From: Trinickia violacea
GTDB lineage: Bacteria; Pseudomonadota; Gammaproteobacteria; Burkholderiales; Burkholderiaceae
Reading direction: 5' to 3'
Length of the DNA stretch: 64,000 bases
Assembly (NCBI RefSeq): GCF_005280735.1
Contig: NZ_CP040078.1
Coordinates: forward strand, 558,001-622,000
Part shown: positions 1-8,895 of the stretch, piece after piece
How the letters are laid out: each line of letters starts with the position of its first letter
Numbering within the stretch: position 1 is the first letter of the stretch
Program-made: the position numbers and the translations under genes
The notes under the pieces: model-generated
What the model was told of the DNA's origin: nothing
Database searches by the model: none
The model's input: only the letters and a program-made list of their open reading frames with translations

Positions 1-985
1 CGGCAAGCGCATCGCCGTGATCGTCAACGAGTTCGGCGAGCTCGGCATCGATGGCGAGATCCTCAAAGGCTGCGGCATCGGCTGCGATGAGGACGGCAAC
101 GAACAAGCGGGCCAGCTCTATGAGCTCGCCAATGGGTGCCTCTGCTGCACCGTGCAGGAAGAGTTCTTTCCCGTGATGGAAGAGCTGGTCGAGCGGCGCG
201 GCGACATCGATCACGTGCTGATCGAAACGTCCGGCCTCGCGCTGCCGAAGCCGCTCGTGCAGGCGTTCAACTGGCCGTTGATCAAGAACAGCTTCACGGT
301 CGATGCGGTCGTGACGGTGGTCGACGGTCCCGCCGCCGCGAGCGGGCAGTTCGCGGAGAATCCGCAAGCCGTCGATGCGCAGCGCAAAGCCGATCCGAAT
401 CTCGATCACGAATCGCCGCTGCACGAGCTCTTCGCCGATCAGCTTTCGGCTGCGGATCTCGTGATTCTCAACAAGACCGACTTGCTCGACGGCGCGCATC
501 ACGAAGCGGTCGTCGCCGCGATTCGCGAAGAGATTCCGCCGCAGGTGAAGATCGTGCCCGCGCAGATGGGCCAGCTCGACGTCCACGGGCTGCTTGGGCT
601 CGCGTCGGCGTCGGAAGAAACGATTCACTTGCGCCATGACCATCACGGTTCCGCCGACGACGCCGATCACCATCACGACGAGTTCGATTCGGTCGTGGTG
701 GCAGGCGAGACGCGTTCGCGCGAGGCGGCGATCGCCGCGCTGCAGACGCTCGTCGAGCAGCACACGATCTATCGCGTGAAGGGTTTCGCGGCGCTGCCCG
801 GCGCGCCGATGCGTCTGGTCGTGCAAGGCGTGGGCCGGCGCTTCGACAGCTACTTCGACCGTCGCTGGCAGGACGGCGAGGCGGTGACGAGCCGCTTCGT
901 GCTGATCGGCGAAGACCTCGATCAAGCGGCGTTGCAGGGCGCGCTCAGCGCCGCGCTTGCGGCGGCCGAGGCTCAGCAGGCTTAA
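1..985 (+). CDS. cobW: CobW-type GTPase/metallochaperone (5' partial)
   Basis: The reading frame is open from base 2, so the gene starts upstream and the Walker A P-loop lies outside the window. Visible are the family segment AVIVNEFGELGIDGE at the 5' end, the metal-binding CxCC motif (NGCLCC, bases 134-148), the G-domain motif NKTD (470-481) and a histidine-rich stretch (about 630-680: HDHH and DHHHDE). The C-terminal CobW_C domain is complete. CobW proteins are G3E GTPases thought to deliver or handle cobalt for the CobN chelatase. The gene ends 45 bases before cobN, on the same strand, so the two are probably co-transcribed. The family assignment is firm; the metal specificity is inferred from cobN. 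Confidence 0.95.
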   Translation, partial: GKRIAVIVNEFGELGIDGEILKGCGIGCDEDGNEQAGQLYELANGCLCCTVQEEFFPVMEELVERRGDIDHVLIETSGLALPKPLVQAFNWPLIKNSFTVDAVVTVVDGPAAASGQFAENPQAVDAQRKADPNLDHESPLHELFADQLSAADLVILNKTDLLDGAHHEAVVAAIREEIPPQVKIVPAQMGQLDVHGLLGLASASEETIHLRHDHHGSADDADHHHDEFDSVVVAGETRSREAAIAALQTLVEQHTIYRVKGFAALPGAPMRLVVQGVGRRFDSYFDRRWQDGEAVTSRFVLIGEDLDQAALQGALSAALAAAEAQQA

Positions 986-1030
986 CCACCCCTACCCGCC
1001 ACCACTCGCCATCACAGGAAAGACCGCGCC

Positions 1031-4000
1031 ATGCACCTGCTGCGAACCACGCCGGGCGGTTTCGTCGACGACACGGCGGGCGTGATCCGCATCGATCAGC
1101 GTCCCGCCGACATCGTCGTGCTCAGTTCGGCCGATACGACGCTGTCGCTTCTCGCCAGCGTGTTTCCTCGCTTGGGCGAGGGCTTTCCGAGCGTGCGGCT
1201 CGCGAACGTGACGTTTCTGCGGCAGCCGGCGTCGGTGGATTTTTACATCGACGATGTGTTGAAGCATGCGCGCGTCGTGGTGGTCGATCATCTGGGCGGC
1301 GAGGCTTATTGGCCGTATGGGATCGAGCAGGTGGTCGCGCTCGCCGAGCGCAACGGCCAGTTGCTCGCGATGTTCTCCGGCGATTTGCAGGAGGACCCGA
1401 ACCTGCTCGCGAAGAGCACGGCGGATGCCGAGTTCTGCCACGTGCTATGGCGCTACTTGCGCGAGGGCGGCGCGCAGAACGCGGAGGGTTTTCTACGCTG
1501 CATCGCGTACCGCGGGCTCGGATGGGGCGAGGAGCCGGCGCCGCCGCGTCCGCTGCCCGCGGTGGCGCTCTATCACCCGGCTCATGACTTGGCGACGATC
1601 GAGCACTGGCAGGCGGATTGGCGCGCAGGCGCGCCGGTCGTCGCGGTGCTGTTTTACAAGGCGCATTTGCAGGCGGCGAATACGGCGGTCTTCGACGCGC
1701 TCTTGAAAGCGCTCGCGGACGAAGGAATGAACCCGCTGCCGATCGCGATCACCTCGCTCAAGGATGCGTTGAGCCGAGACGTGGTCCAACAGCTGTGTGC
1801 TCAGCATCATGTGGCGCTCGTGCTGAACACGACGGCGTTCGCGGCATCGGCGATCGACGACCCCGAGCCGCTCGCGCTCGCCGGCGACGCGCCCGTCATG
1901 CAGGTGATCCTGAGCGGCGGCAACCGCGACGATTGGCTCAAGGACAACCACGGCCTCAATTCGCGCGATATCGCCATGCATGTCGCGCTGCCGGAAGTCG
2001 ACGGCCGCATCATCACGCGCGCGATCAGCTTCAAGGGGCTGGCGTACCGGTGTCCGCATACGGAAGTCGACGTCGTTCGCTATCAGCCGGATCTGGAGCG
2101 GATCGCGTTTCTCGCCGAGCTTAGCCGCCGCTGGTGCCGGCTAAAGCGTGCCGGCAACGCCGACAAGAAGCTCGCGCTGATTCTCGCGAACTATCCGATG
2201 AGCGAAGGGCGCATCGGCAATGGCGTAGGGCTCGATACGCCGGCGTCGGTCGTTAACATTCTCGCGATGCTGCGCGACGAGGGGTATCGCGTGGCGGACT
2301 TGCCTTCGGACGGCGACGCGCTGATACGCACGCTCACGCAGGGCGTGACGAACGATCCCGTGGTTCGCGACTTGCGGCCCGCGCTGCAGAGTCTCGCGCT
2401 CGACGACTACTTGCAGTACTTCCAGCAGATCCCCGCCGAGGCGCGCGATGCGTTGAATGCGCGCTGGGGGCAGCCTGAACAAGACCCGACGCTCCGTCAC
2501 GGCCGCTTCATGATCGCGGGCTGGCGCTGCGGTCAGGTGTTCGTCGGCATCCAGCCGGCGCGCACGCGCGCGGAAGGCGACTATGCGAGCTATCACGATG
2601 CCGAACTCGTCCCGCCGCATTCGTACCTCGCGTTCTATTTCTGGCTGCGGCATCGCTTCGGCATCGACGCGGTGGTCCACGTCGGCAAGCATGGCAACCT
2701 CGAATGGCTGCCGGGCAAGAGCGTCGCGCTAAGCGACGCATGCTGGCCCGATCTCGTGCTCGGGCCCATGCCGCATCTGTATCCGTTCATCGTCAACGAT
2801 CCCGGCGAAGGCAGCCAGGCGAAGCGCCGCGCGCAGGCCGTGATCATCGATCATTTGATGCCGCCGCTCACGCGCGCCGAGAACTACGGCCCGCTGCAGG
2901 ACCTCGAGCGGCAAGTCGACGAATACTACGAGGCGCTGATGGTCGATCCGCGCCGAGCGAAGCTGTTGCGCAAGACGATTCTCGCGACGATCGTCGAGCA
3001 TCGGCTGCACGAGGAATTGAGCGTCGGCTTGCCGGCCGATCAGGACGCGGAAGACGCGCTGCTCACGCGCGCCGATGCCTACCTCTGCGAGCTGAAAGAG
3101 GCGCAGATCCGCGACGGCTTACATACATTCGGCGAGTCGCCGCAGCGCGAGCAGCGTCGCGATACGCTGCTTGCGCTCGCACGCTTTCCGGTGAGCGGCG
3201 GGCAGGGCGCGAATGCCGGGTTGATCGAGGCGCTCGCGAGAGACCTGCAGGTCGACGCGATCTTCGATCCGTTGGCGCCGGATTGGTCGGCTGAGTGGAA
3301 CGGGCCGCGTCCGGAGTTGCTGCAGCGGGCGAGCGATGCGCCTTGGCGCCACAACGGCGACACGCGCGAACGGCTCGAATGGCTGGCCGCCGAGCTGTTG
3401 AAGAACCTATGCGGCGAGGCGGACGACGAGCCCTCGGCGGCGGCGGCCATCGCAACGCCTGCCCCCAACACACTGCCGCACACCGAGCGTGTGCTCGCAC
3501 GCGTGCGCGACGATCTCCTGCCGCGCCTCGACGCGTGCGGCGCGCAGGAAATGCGGCACTTGAAGCGCGGGCTCGAAGGACGTTTCGTGCCGCCGGGGCC
3601 GAGCGGTTCCCCCTCGCGCGGACGCCCCGACGTGCTGCCCACCGGCCGCAACTTCTATTCGGTCGACACACGCGCCGTGCCGACGCAATCCGCGTGGGCA
3701 CTCGGCTTGAAATCGGCGCAGCAGCTGATCGAGCGGCACGTGCAGGAACAGGGCGACTATCCGCGCGCGGTCGGCCTCTCGGTGTGGGGGACGGCGACGA
3801 TGCGCACGGGCGGCGACGACATCGCGCAGGCGATGGCGCTGATCGGCGTGCGGCCGAAATGGGCGCCGGGCAGTCATCGCGTGACCGACTTCGAGATCAT
3901 GCCGATCGAGGCGTTCGACCGGCCCCGCATCGACGTGACGCTGCGCGTTTCCGGCTTCTTCCGCGATGCGTTCACGAACGTCATGCATTTGTTCGATGCA

Positions 4001-4852
4001 GCCGTCCAAGCCGTCGCCGAACTCGACGAGCCCGAGCACTTGAATCCGATTCGCGCACGTGTGCTGCGCGAGCGCGACGCGCTGATCGCGCGCGGCATCG
4101 AAGCGGGCGAAGCACGGCGCCGCGCGGGCTGGCGCGTGTTCAGCGCGCGCCCCGGCGCATACGGCGCGGGCCTGCAGGAACTGATCGACACGACGCAATG
4201 GCAGAGCGATGCCGATCTTTCCGACGCGTATCAGGCGTGGGGCGGCTATGCGTATGCGCAGCAAAGCGCGGGCGTCGAAGCGCGGCAGGCGTTCGGCACG
4301 CGGCTCGCGACGCTCGACGTCGTCTTGCAGAACCAGGACAACCGCGAGCACGACGTGCTCGACTCGAACGACTACTACCAGTTTCAAGGCGGCATGGTGG
4401 CGGCGGTCCGGCATCTCGCGGGCAGCCAGCCGCACGTCTATCACGCGGATCATGCGAACCCTGCCGCGCCGCGCATCCGCACGCTGCAGGAAGAGATCGC
4501 GCGAGTGATCCGCTCGCGCGTCGTCAATCCGAAGTGGCTCGACGGCGTGAAGCGCCACGGCTATAAGGGCGCGGCGGAGATCGCGGCGACCGTCGACTAC
4601 TTGTACGGGTACGATGCGACCGCACGCGTGATTGCCGACCATCAATACGCGCTCGTCACCGACGCCTATCTGAACGACGACGACACGCGCGCTTTCCTGC
4701 AACGCCATAATCCGCACGCACTGCATTCGATTTGCGAGCGGCTGCTCGAAGCGATGCAGCGCGGGCTGTGGCAAGCGCCCGGCACGTATCGCGAGCAAGT
4801 CGAGCAGCATCTGCTCGCGAGCGAACAGCACCTCGAAGGAACACGGCAATGA
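1031..4852 (+). CDS. cobN: Cobaltochelatase large subunit CobN
   Basis: This 1273-residue protein has the full length of the CobN/BchH family. CobN is the tetrapyrrole-binding subunit that inserts cobalt into hydrogenobyrinic acid a,c-diamide in the late-insertion B12 pathway, driven by the AAA+/VWA subunits. Recognisable family segments include HVGKHGNLEWLPGK (bases about 2680-2720), NDPGEGSQAKRRAQ (about 2795-2840) and GGMVAAV near 4390. The ATG at 1031 follows an AGGAAAG ribosome site about ten bases upstream. The stop overlaps the ATG of the next gene (ATGA), as expected for translational coupling to the ATPase subunit. Confidence 0.97.
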   Translation: MHLLRTTPGGFVDDTAGVIRIDQRPADIVVLSSADTTLSLLASVFPRLGEGFPSVRLANVTFLRQPASVDFYIDDVLKHARVVVVDHLGGEAYWPYGIEQVVALAERNGQLLAMFSGDLQEDPNLLAKSTADAEFCHVLWRYLREGGAQNAEGFLRCIAYRGLGWGEEPAPPRPLPAVALYHPAHDLATIEHWQADWRAGAPVVAVLFYKAHLQAANTAVFDALLKALADEGMNPLPIAITSLKDALSRDVVQQLCAQHHVALVLNTTAFAASAIDDPEPLALAGDAPVMQVILSGGNRDDWLKDNHGLNSRDIAMHVALPEVDGRIITRAISFKGLAYRCPHTEVDVVRYQPDLERIAFLAELSRRWCRLKRAGNADKKLALILANYPMSEGRIGNGVGLDTPASVVNILAMLRDEGYRVADLPSDGDALIRTLTQGVTNDPVVRDLRPALQSLALDDYLQYFQQIPAEARDALNARWGQPEQDPTLRHGRFMIAGWRCGQVFVGIQPARTRAEGDYASYHDAELVPPHSYLAFYFWLRHRFGIDAVVHVGKHGNLEWLPGKSVALSDACWPDLVLGPMPHLYPFIVNDPGEGSQAKRRAQAVIIDHLMPPLTRAENYGPLQDLERQVDEYYEALMVDPRRAKLLRKTILATIVEHRLHEELSVGLPADQDAEDALLTRADAYLCELKEAQIRDGLHTFGESPQREQRRDTLLALARFPVSGGQGANAGLIEALARDLQVDAIFDPLAPDWSAEWNGPRPELLQRASDAPWRHNGDTRERLEWLAAELLKNLCGEADDEPSAAAAIATPAPNTLPHTERVLARVRDDLLPRLDACGAQEMRHLKRGLEGRFVPPGPSGSPSRGRPDVLPTGRNFYSVDTRAVPTQSAWALGLKSAQQLIERHVQEQGDYPRAVGLSVWGTATMRTGGDDIAQAMALIGVRPKWAPGSHRVTDFEIMPIEAFDRPRIDVTLRVSGFFRDAFTNVMHLFDAAVQAVAELDEPEHLNPIRARVLRERDALIARGIEAGEARRRAGWRVFSARPGAYGAGLQELIDTTQWQSDADLSDAYQAWGGYAYAQQSAGVEARQAFGTRLATLDVVLQNQDNREHDVLDSNDYYQFQGGMVAAVRHLAGSQPHVYHADHANPAAPRIRTLQEEIARVIRSRVVNPKWLDGVKRHGYKGAAEIAATVDYLYGYDATARVIADHQYALVTDAYLNDDDTRAFLQRHNPHALHSICERLLEAMQRGLWQAPGTYREQVEQHLLASEQHLEGTRQ

Positions 4853-5973
4853 ACACATCGAATGACGGGCGCGCAATGAATGCGGAGCGGCACGCCGAGC
4901 GCGCGAACCACGCAGGCGCGGCATTCGGATCGCGTCCCGCGTTCCCCTTTGCCGCGCTCGTCGGCCAGCAGCCGTTGCAGCAAGCACTGCTGCTCGCGGC
5001 GATCGACCCGGGCATCGGCGGCGTGCTCGTCAGCGGGCCGCGCGGCACCGCGAAATCGACGGCGGCGCGTGCACTGGCGGAGCTGCTGCCCGACGGGCGG
5101 CTCGTGACCCTGCCGCTCGGCGCGAGCGAAGACCGCTTGATCGGCACGCTCGATATCGAAGCGGCGCTGCGCGACGGCTCCGTGAAATTCTCGCCGGGCC
5201 TGCTCGCGCACGCGCATCGCGGCGTGCTCTACGTCGATGAAATCAACTTGCTGCCCGACGCGCTCGTCGATGCGATGCTCGATGCGGCGGCGAGCGGCGT
5301 GAACACCGTCGAGCGCGATGGCGTCTCGCACAGTCACGACGCGCGCTTCGTGCTGATCGGCACGATGAATCCGGAAGAGGGCGAGTTGCGTCCGCAACTG
5401 ATCGATCGCTTCGGTCTGGCCGTCGAGCTGGAGAATTGTTTCGAGCCGAACGTGCGGCAGCAGATCGTCAAGGCGCGTCTCGCGTTCGATACCGATCCGC
5501 ACGCGTTTCGCGCGCAATACGCGACGCAGCAGGCCACCTGCGCCGAGCGCATTCGTGCTGCGCGCGATGCGCTGCCGCTTCTGACGTTCGACGATGCCGT
5601 GCACGCGCGCGTGAGCGCGCTGTGCATCGCGGCGGCCGTCGATGGCTTGCGTGCCGACCTCGTGATGCTGCGCGCGGCACGCGCGCTCGCCGCGCTCGAA
5701 CACAGCGATGCGGTGACGACCGGGCATGTGGAGCGTGTTGCCGAAGCGGTGCTGTGGCATCGACGGCGCGAGCACGATGAATCGCAGGCGAATTCACCGG
5801 CACAACCGACGCAATCCCACGCCCACGCGTCGAACAACACGTCGAACCCCGCGCAAGCACCGGAGCCCGATTCGCCCGACGGCGACTGGGGCTACCTGCC
5901 GCCCGAGCCAACGGGGCTCATGAAAGTCAAAGGCGTCATCCCGCTGCCCGCTCATCCAGCAAAAAAACGCTGA
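4849..5973 (+). CDS. chlI: AAA+ chelatase ATPase (ChlI/CobS-like), small subunit
   Basis: This is a 374-residue AAA+ protein of the magnesium/cobalt chelatase type. Walker A GPRGTAKST is at residues 63-71 and Walker B GVLYVDEIN at about 125-133. The ATG at 4849 overlaps the cobN stop, so it was chosen over open frame running upstream inside cobN. The last about 60 residues are a low-complexity Pro/Ser/Asp linker (SPAQPTQSHAH, EPDSPDGDWG) of the kind that joins AAA+ and VWA halves in ChlD/BchD. The frame ends in PAKKR-stop, with the AAAAAAA run of the frameshift signal as its final Lys codons. It probably makes both a free ATPase subunit and, by -1 frameshifting, an ATPase-VWA fusion of about 598 residues. 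Confidence 0.9.
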   Translation: MNTSNDGRAMNAERHAERANHAGAAFGSRPAFPFAALVGQQPLQQALLLAAIDPGIGGVLVSGPRGTAKSTAARALAELLPDGRLVTLPLGASEDRLIGTLDIEAALRDGSVKFSPGLLAHAHRGVLYVDEINLLPDALVDAMLDAAASGVNTVERDGVSHSHDARFVLIGTMNPEEGELRPQLIDRFGLAVELENCFEPNVRQQIVKARLAFDTDPHAFRAQYATQQATCAERIRAARDALPLLTFDDAVHARVSALCIAAAVDGLRADLVMLRAARALAALEHSDAVTTGHVERVAEAVLWHRRREHDESQANSPAQPTQSHAHASNNTSNPAQAPEPDSPDGDWGYLPPEPTGLMKVKGVIPLPAHPAKKR

Positions 5974-6028
5974 GCCATCGAAAGCTCGCCGCCGCTCGCA
6001 CGAACTCGACGAGCGGTCTTCGATGGCT
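5961..6028 (+). promoter_or_regulatory. Putative programmed -1 ribosomal frameshift signal
   Basis: The slippery heptamer A AAA AAA occupies 5961-5967, phased as gcA AAA AAA in the AAA+ frame. CGC and the TGA stop (5971-5973) follow. After a 5-base spacer a stem-loop begins: AGCCATCGAA (5973-5982) pairs perfectly with TTCGATGGCT (6019-6028), and an inner stem CCGCTCG (5992-5998) pairs with CGAGCGG (6010-6016). Spacer length and stem strength match known -1 frameshift stimulators. A shift to -1 enters exactly the VWA frame. Confidence 0.8.
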
Positions 6029-6644
6029 GACGGGCGGAGGCAACGTTGCACGCGGCGGTGTACCTGGCTCACGCATCGCGTGGCCGCAAACGCTCGCCGC
6101 CAAGCGCGCCGAACGCTTGCGCGCCGAGCATCTGCGTTTCGCGCGCGAAGCGTCGCGAGAAAGCGTGCTGCACTGCTTCGTGCTCGATTGTTCCGGCTCG
6201 ATGCTGACGGGCCAGCGGCTCGCGCTCGCAAAAGGCATGCTGCTCTCGATGTTCGAACACGCCGCGACGACGCGTGCCGAAGCGGCGCTCGTATGCTTCG
6301 GCGGCGCGCGCGCCGACGTGCGCTTCGGGCCGCTCGTGCCGCGCTGGTGGAACGAGCGCTGGCTCGCGCCGGTGGGCGGCGGGGGCGGCACGCCGCTCGC
6401 GCTGGGCGTGCGGCGCGCGGCGCAATTGCTCGAACAGACGAAGCGGCGCAAGCCCACGCAGGCGCGCTGGCTATGGGTACTGTCGGACGGCCGCAGCCGT
6501 GATTGGCCGGCGCGCCCCGATGCGGCCGATCAGATCGTCGTCGTGGACTTCGAGACCGGCGCGCTCAGGCTCAACCGATGCGAACGCCTTGCGAACGAGT
6601 GGGGCGCGAGGTTGTGCCGCCCCGAGGATTTGATTGGCCGTTGA
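5967..6644 (+). CDS. chlD: VWA domain of cobalt chelatase (ChlD/CobT-like), probably made by -1 frameshift
   Basis: This frame lies at -1 relative to the AAA+ gene and is open from 5781 to 6644, but it contains no ATG or GTG start. The first standard alternative start is a TTG at 6117, which would discard the conserved run RIAWPQTLAAKRAERLR. The encoded domain is von Willebrand factor A with a complete MIDAS site: DCSGSM (6186-6203), the Thr of GGGGGTPLAL and the Asp of LSDGRS. Entering at the A7 run gives about 225 residues after the AAA+ part. ChlD/CobT-type subunits bridge the ATPase to the large chelatase subunit. The coordinates given assume frameshift entry; if that is wrong, a separate protein starts at 6117. 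Confidence 0.8.
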   Translation, partial: TLSHRKLAAARTNSTSGLRWLTGGGNVARGGVPGSRIAWPQTLAAKRAERLRAEHLRFAREASRESVLHCFVLDCSGSMLTGQRLALAKGMLLSMFEHAATTRAEAALVCFGGARADVRFGPLVPRWWNERWLAPVGGGGGTPLALGVRRAAQLLEQTKRRKPTQARWLWVLSDGRSRDWPARPDAADQIVVVDFETGALRLNRCERLANEWGARLCRPEDLIGR

Positions 6645-6676
6645 GATGTGGCGCGCCGCGTGAACCGGCGGGCCCG

Positions 6677-7402
6677 TCAATGCAGAATCTTCCCCAGAAA
6701 ATCTCTGGCCCGCTCGGAGCGCGGATTGGCGAAGAACGCCTCCTTGCTGTCATCCTCGACGATGCGCCCCTGATCCATGAAGATCACGCGATGGGCGACC
6801 TTCTTGGCGAACCCCATTTCGTGGGTGACGCACATCATCGTCATCCCTTCTTGGGCCAATTCGACCATCACGTCGAGCACTTCGTTGATCATCTCGGGAT
6901 CGAGCGCCGACGTCGGCTCGTCGAACAGCATGGCGACCGGGTCCATCGATAGCGCGCGAGCAATCGCCACGCGCTGCTGCTGGCCGCCCGATAACTGTCC
7001 CGGATACTTCCCGGCGTGCGCGCGAAGCCCGACGCGATTGAGCAGGCTCAGCGCTTTGTCCGCCGCTTCGTCCTTGGCGCGGCCCAGCACCTTGATTTGG
7101 GCGAGGGTCAGATTGTCGGTGATGGACATGTGCGGGAACAGCTCGAAGTGCTGAAACACCATCCCGACTTTCGAGCGCAGCTTGGACAGGTTCGTTTTCT
7201 TGTCGCCCACCGACTCGCCGTTGATGGTGATCGCGCCCTGCTGGAACGGCTCGAGCCCGTTGACCGTCTTGATGAGCGTCGACTTCCCGGAACCGGAGGG
7301 GCCGCAGACGACAACCACCTCGCCCTTCTTGACGCCGGTGGTGCAGTCGGCCAGAACTTGAAAGTGGCCGTACCACTTCGATACGTTGCTGATGGAAATC
7401 AT
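6677..7402 (-). CDS. Polar amino-acid ABC transporter ATP-binding protein
   Basis: This 241-residue ABC ATPase belongs to the GlnQ/HisP class and energises uptake at the inner membrane. Walker A GPSGSGKST, the Q-loop FQHFELFPH, the signature LSGGQQQRVAIARAL, Walker B LFDEPTSALDPE and the switch His (VTHEMGF) are all present. The ATG at 7402 (MISISNVSKWYG) was chosen because the frame upstream only shadows the permease gene. It is the last gene of a four-gene minus-strand operon after the binding protein and two permeases, 41 bases behind permease 2. The substrate is not readable from sequence; the class takes up polar or acidic amino acids and related compounds. Confidence 0.95.
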   Translation of the reverse strand: MISISNVSKWYGHFQVLADCTTGVKKGEVVVVCGPSGSGKSTLIKTVNGLEPFQQGAITINGESVGDKKTNLSKLRSKVGMVFQHFELFPHMSITDNLTLAQIKVLGRAKDEAADKALSLLNRVGLRAHAGKYPGQLSGGQQQRVAIARALSMDPVAMLFDEPTSALDPEMINEVLDVMVELAQEGMTMMCVTHEMGFAKKVAHRVIFMDQGRIVEDDSKEAFFANPRSERARDFLGKILH

Positions 7403-7443
7403 GATGCCTTTCGCTTCTGAAAGTGTTGTACGGGTGCGCGCCT

Positions 7444-8100
7444 TTAGCGATGCCGCCCAAGCCGATACCGGCGCTCGAGCGCGCGCGCATACCACGTCAG
7501 CGGAAAACACATTGCGAAGTACAGCAGCGCGACCATGGCGTAGATCGGGAACGGGCGAAACACGGCGTTCGTGATCATCGTGCCGGTCTTGGTCAATTCG
7601 GTTAGACCGATGATCGACGTCAGCGCAGTGCTCTTCACCACTTGCACGAGAAAGCCCACCGTCGGCGGGACGGCGATCTTCCACGCTTGCGGCCAGACGA
7701 CATAGCGCAGCTGCTGTGTCCAGGTCATGCCGAGGCTCGCCGCCGCCGCCCATTGGCCACGCGGCACGGCCTCGACGCAGCCGCGCCAGATGTCGGCGAG
7801 ATACGCGCTGGTGTACAGCGTGAGCGTGACCGTCGCCGCCGTCCAGGGCGATACTTCGACGCCGAGCAGCGGCAAGCCGAAGAAACCGAGGAAGAGCTGC
7901 ATCAAAAGCGGCGTGCCCTGGAACAACTCGACGTACAGCATCACGGTCCGCCGCAGCCACGCGAGCGGCGATACTCGCATCGCGAGCAGCACGAGGCCCA
8001 TGACGCCGCCTCCGAGGAACGCAATCAGCGACAGCAGCAAAGTCCACCGCGCGGCGAGCAGCAGATTGCGCGCGATGTCCCAAAGCGTGAACTCGATCAT
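7444..8100 (-). CDS. Amino-acid ABC transporter permease (second)
   Basis: This 218-residue inner-membrane permease belongs to the HisM/GlnP family (BPD_transp_1). It has several hydrophobic segments (for example LLLSLIAFLGGGVMGLVLLA and YAMVALLYFAMCFPLTWY). The coupling EAA-loop is seen as EAVPRGQWAAAASLGMT followed by RYVVWPQAWK. The characteristic ELFQGTPLLMQLFLGFFGLP segment of polar amino-acid permeases is present. The ATG at 8100 overlaps the stop of the first permease by four bases (ATGA), indicating coupled translation and a heterodimeric channel. Open frame upstream of 8100 is only a shadow of permease 1. Confidence 0.93.
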   Translation of the reverse strand: MIEFTLWDIARNLLLAARWTLLLSLIAFLGGGVMGLVLLAMRVSPLAWLRRTVMLYVELFQGTPLLMQLFLGFFGLPLLGVEVSPWTAATVTLTLYTSAYLADIWRGCVEAVPRGQWAAAASLGMTWTQQLRYVVWPQAWKIAVPPTVGFLVQVVKSTALTSIIGLTELTKTGTMITNAVFRPFPIYAMVALLYFAMCFPLTWYARALERRYRLGRHR

Positions 8101-8852
8101 CGTGAAGGCTCCTCGGTCGCTGCCGCGCGAACGCGGAGAGCAAACAATGCGCGCAGCCTGCCTCGCGGCGCGAGGCTGTTGCCGCGGGCTGCACGTCCCG
8201 CAAAGAGCCCCTTGCCGAGCCAGTTGATCAAGAGCCGCAACACGATCGAAAGCAGCAAATACGTTGCGGTGATGATCAAGTAGCTTTCGAACGAGCGGAA
8301 GTTGCGCGACTGGATGAAGTTCGCGGCATAGGTCAAGTCGGGGACGGAGATCTGCGATACGACGGCCGAGCCGAGCATCACGATCAGCACCTGCCCGAGC
8401 AACGCCGGAAACACGTTCGCGAGCGCCTGCGGCAGCACGACGTAGCGAAACACCTGCCGCCCCGGCAGACCGAGCGCCAGCGCCGCCTGAATCTGGCCGC
8501 GAGGAATCGAGTCGATTCCCGCACGGACGATTTCGACCGCGTAAGCACCGAGGTTCACGGTCATCGCGAGGACGGCCGCCTGCATCTCGTCGATATGCAC
8601 GCCAAGGCTCGGCAGCCCGAAGAACACGAAGAAGAGCTGCACGAGAAACGGCGTGTTGCGGATCAGCTCGACGTAGGCCGCCACCAGCGCGCGGACCCAC
8701 TTCGGGCCCGCAACGGCAACGCAGGCGCCGACGATACCGACGATGCCTCCTAGCACCGTCGAAACCGCTGTCAGCCCGAGCGTCACTTCGACGCCGCGGG
8801 CGAGCATGCCCGCATACAGACCGAAGCCGCTGAAGTCGAACGTATAGGTCAT
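8097..8852 (-). CDS. Amino-acid ABC transporter permease (first)
   Basis: This 251-residue permease is a paralogue of the downstream one. It has the family segment ELIRNTPFLVQLFFVFFGLP, the EAA-loop region DSIPRGQIQAALALGL followed by RYVVLPQALANV, and five to six membrane spans. The last about 35 residues are a positively charged tail (RAARGNSLAPRGRLRALF). Together with the second permease it would form the transmembrane channel for the cognate periplasmic binding protein encoded 43 bases upstream. The stop overlaps the next start by four bases. Confidence 0.93.
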   Translation of the reverse strand: MTYTFDFSGFGLYAGMLARGVEVTLGLTAVSTVLGGIVGIVGACVAVAGPKWVRALVAAYVELIRNTPFLVQLFFVFFGLPSLGVHIDEMQAAVLAMTVNLGAYAVEIVRAGIDSIPRGQIQAALALGLPGRQVFRYVVLPQALANVFPALLGQVLIVMLGSAVVSQISVPDLTYAANFIQSRNFRSFESYLIITATYLLLSIVLRLLINWLGKGLFAGRAARGNSLAPRGRLRALFALRVRAAATEEPSR

Positions 8853-8895
8853 CTCGGTACCGTCCTTCGTGCGGTTGCCTGGAAGACGACAAGCA

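Noticed and set aside
3407..5775. Large minus-strand frames opposite cobN and the AAA+ gene
   Set aside because: Their composition (Arg, Ala, His, Gln) is typical of antisense frames of GC-rich genes, and the plus-strand products are clear family members.
6117..6644. VWA gene as an independent gene starting at TTG 6117
   Set aside because: It lacks a convincing ribosome site and would lose conserved residues; the -1 frameshift explanation fits better, though it is not excluded.
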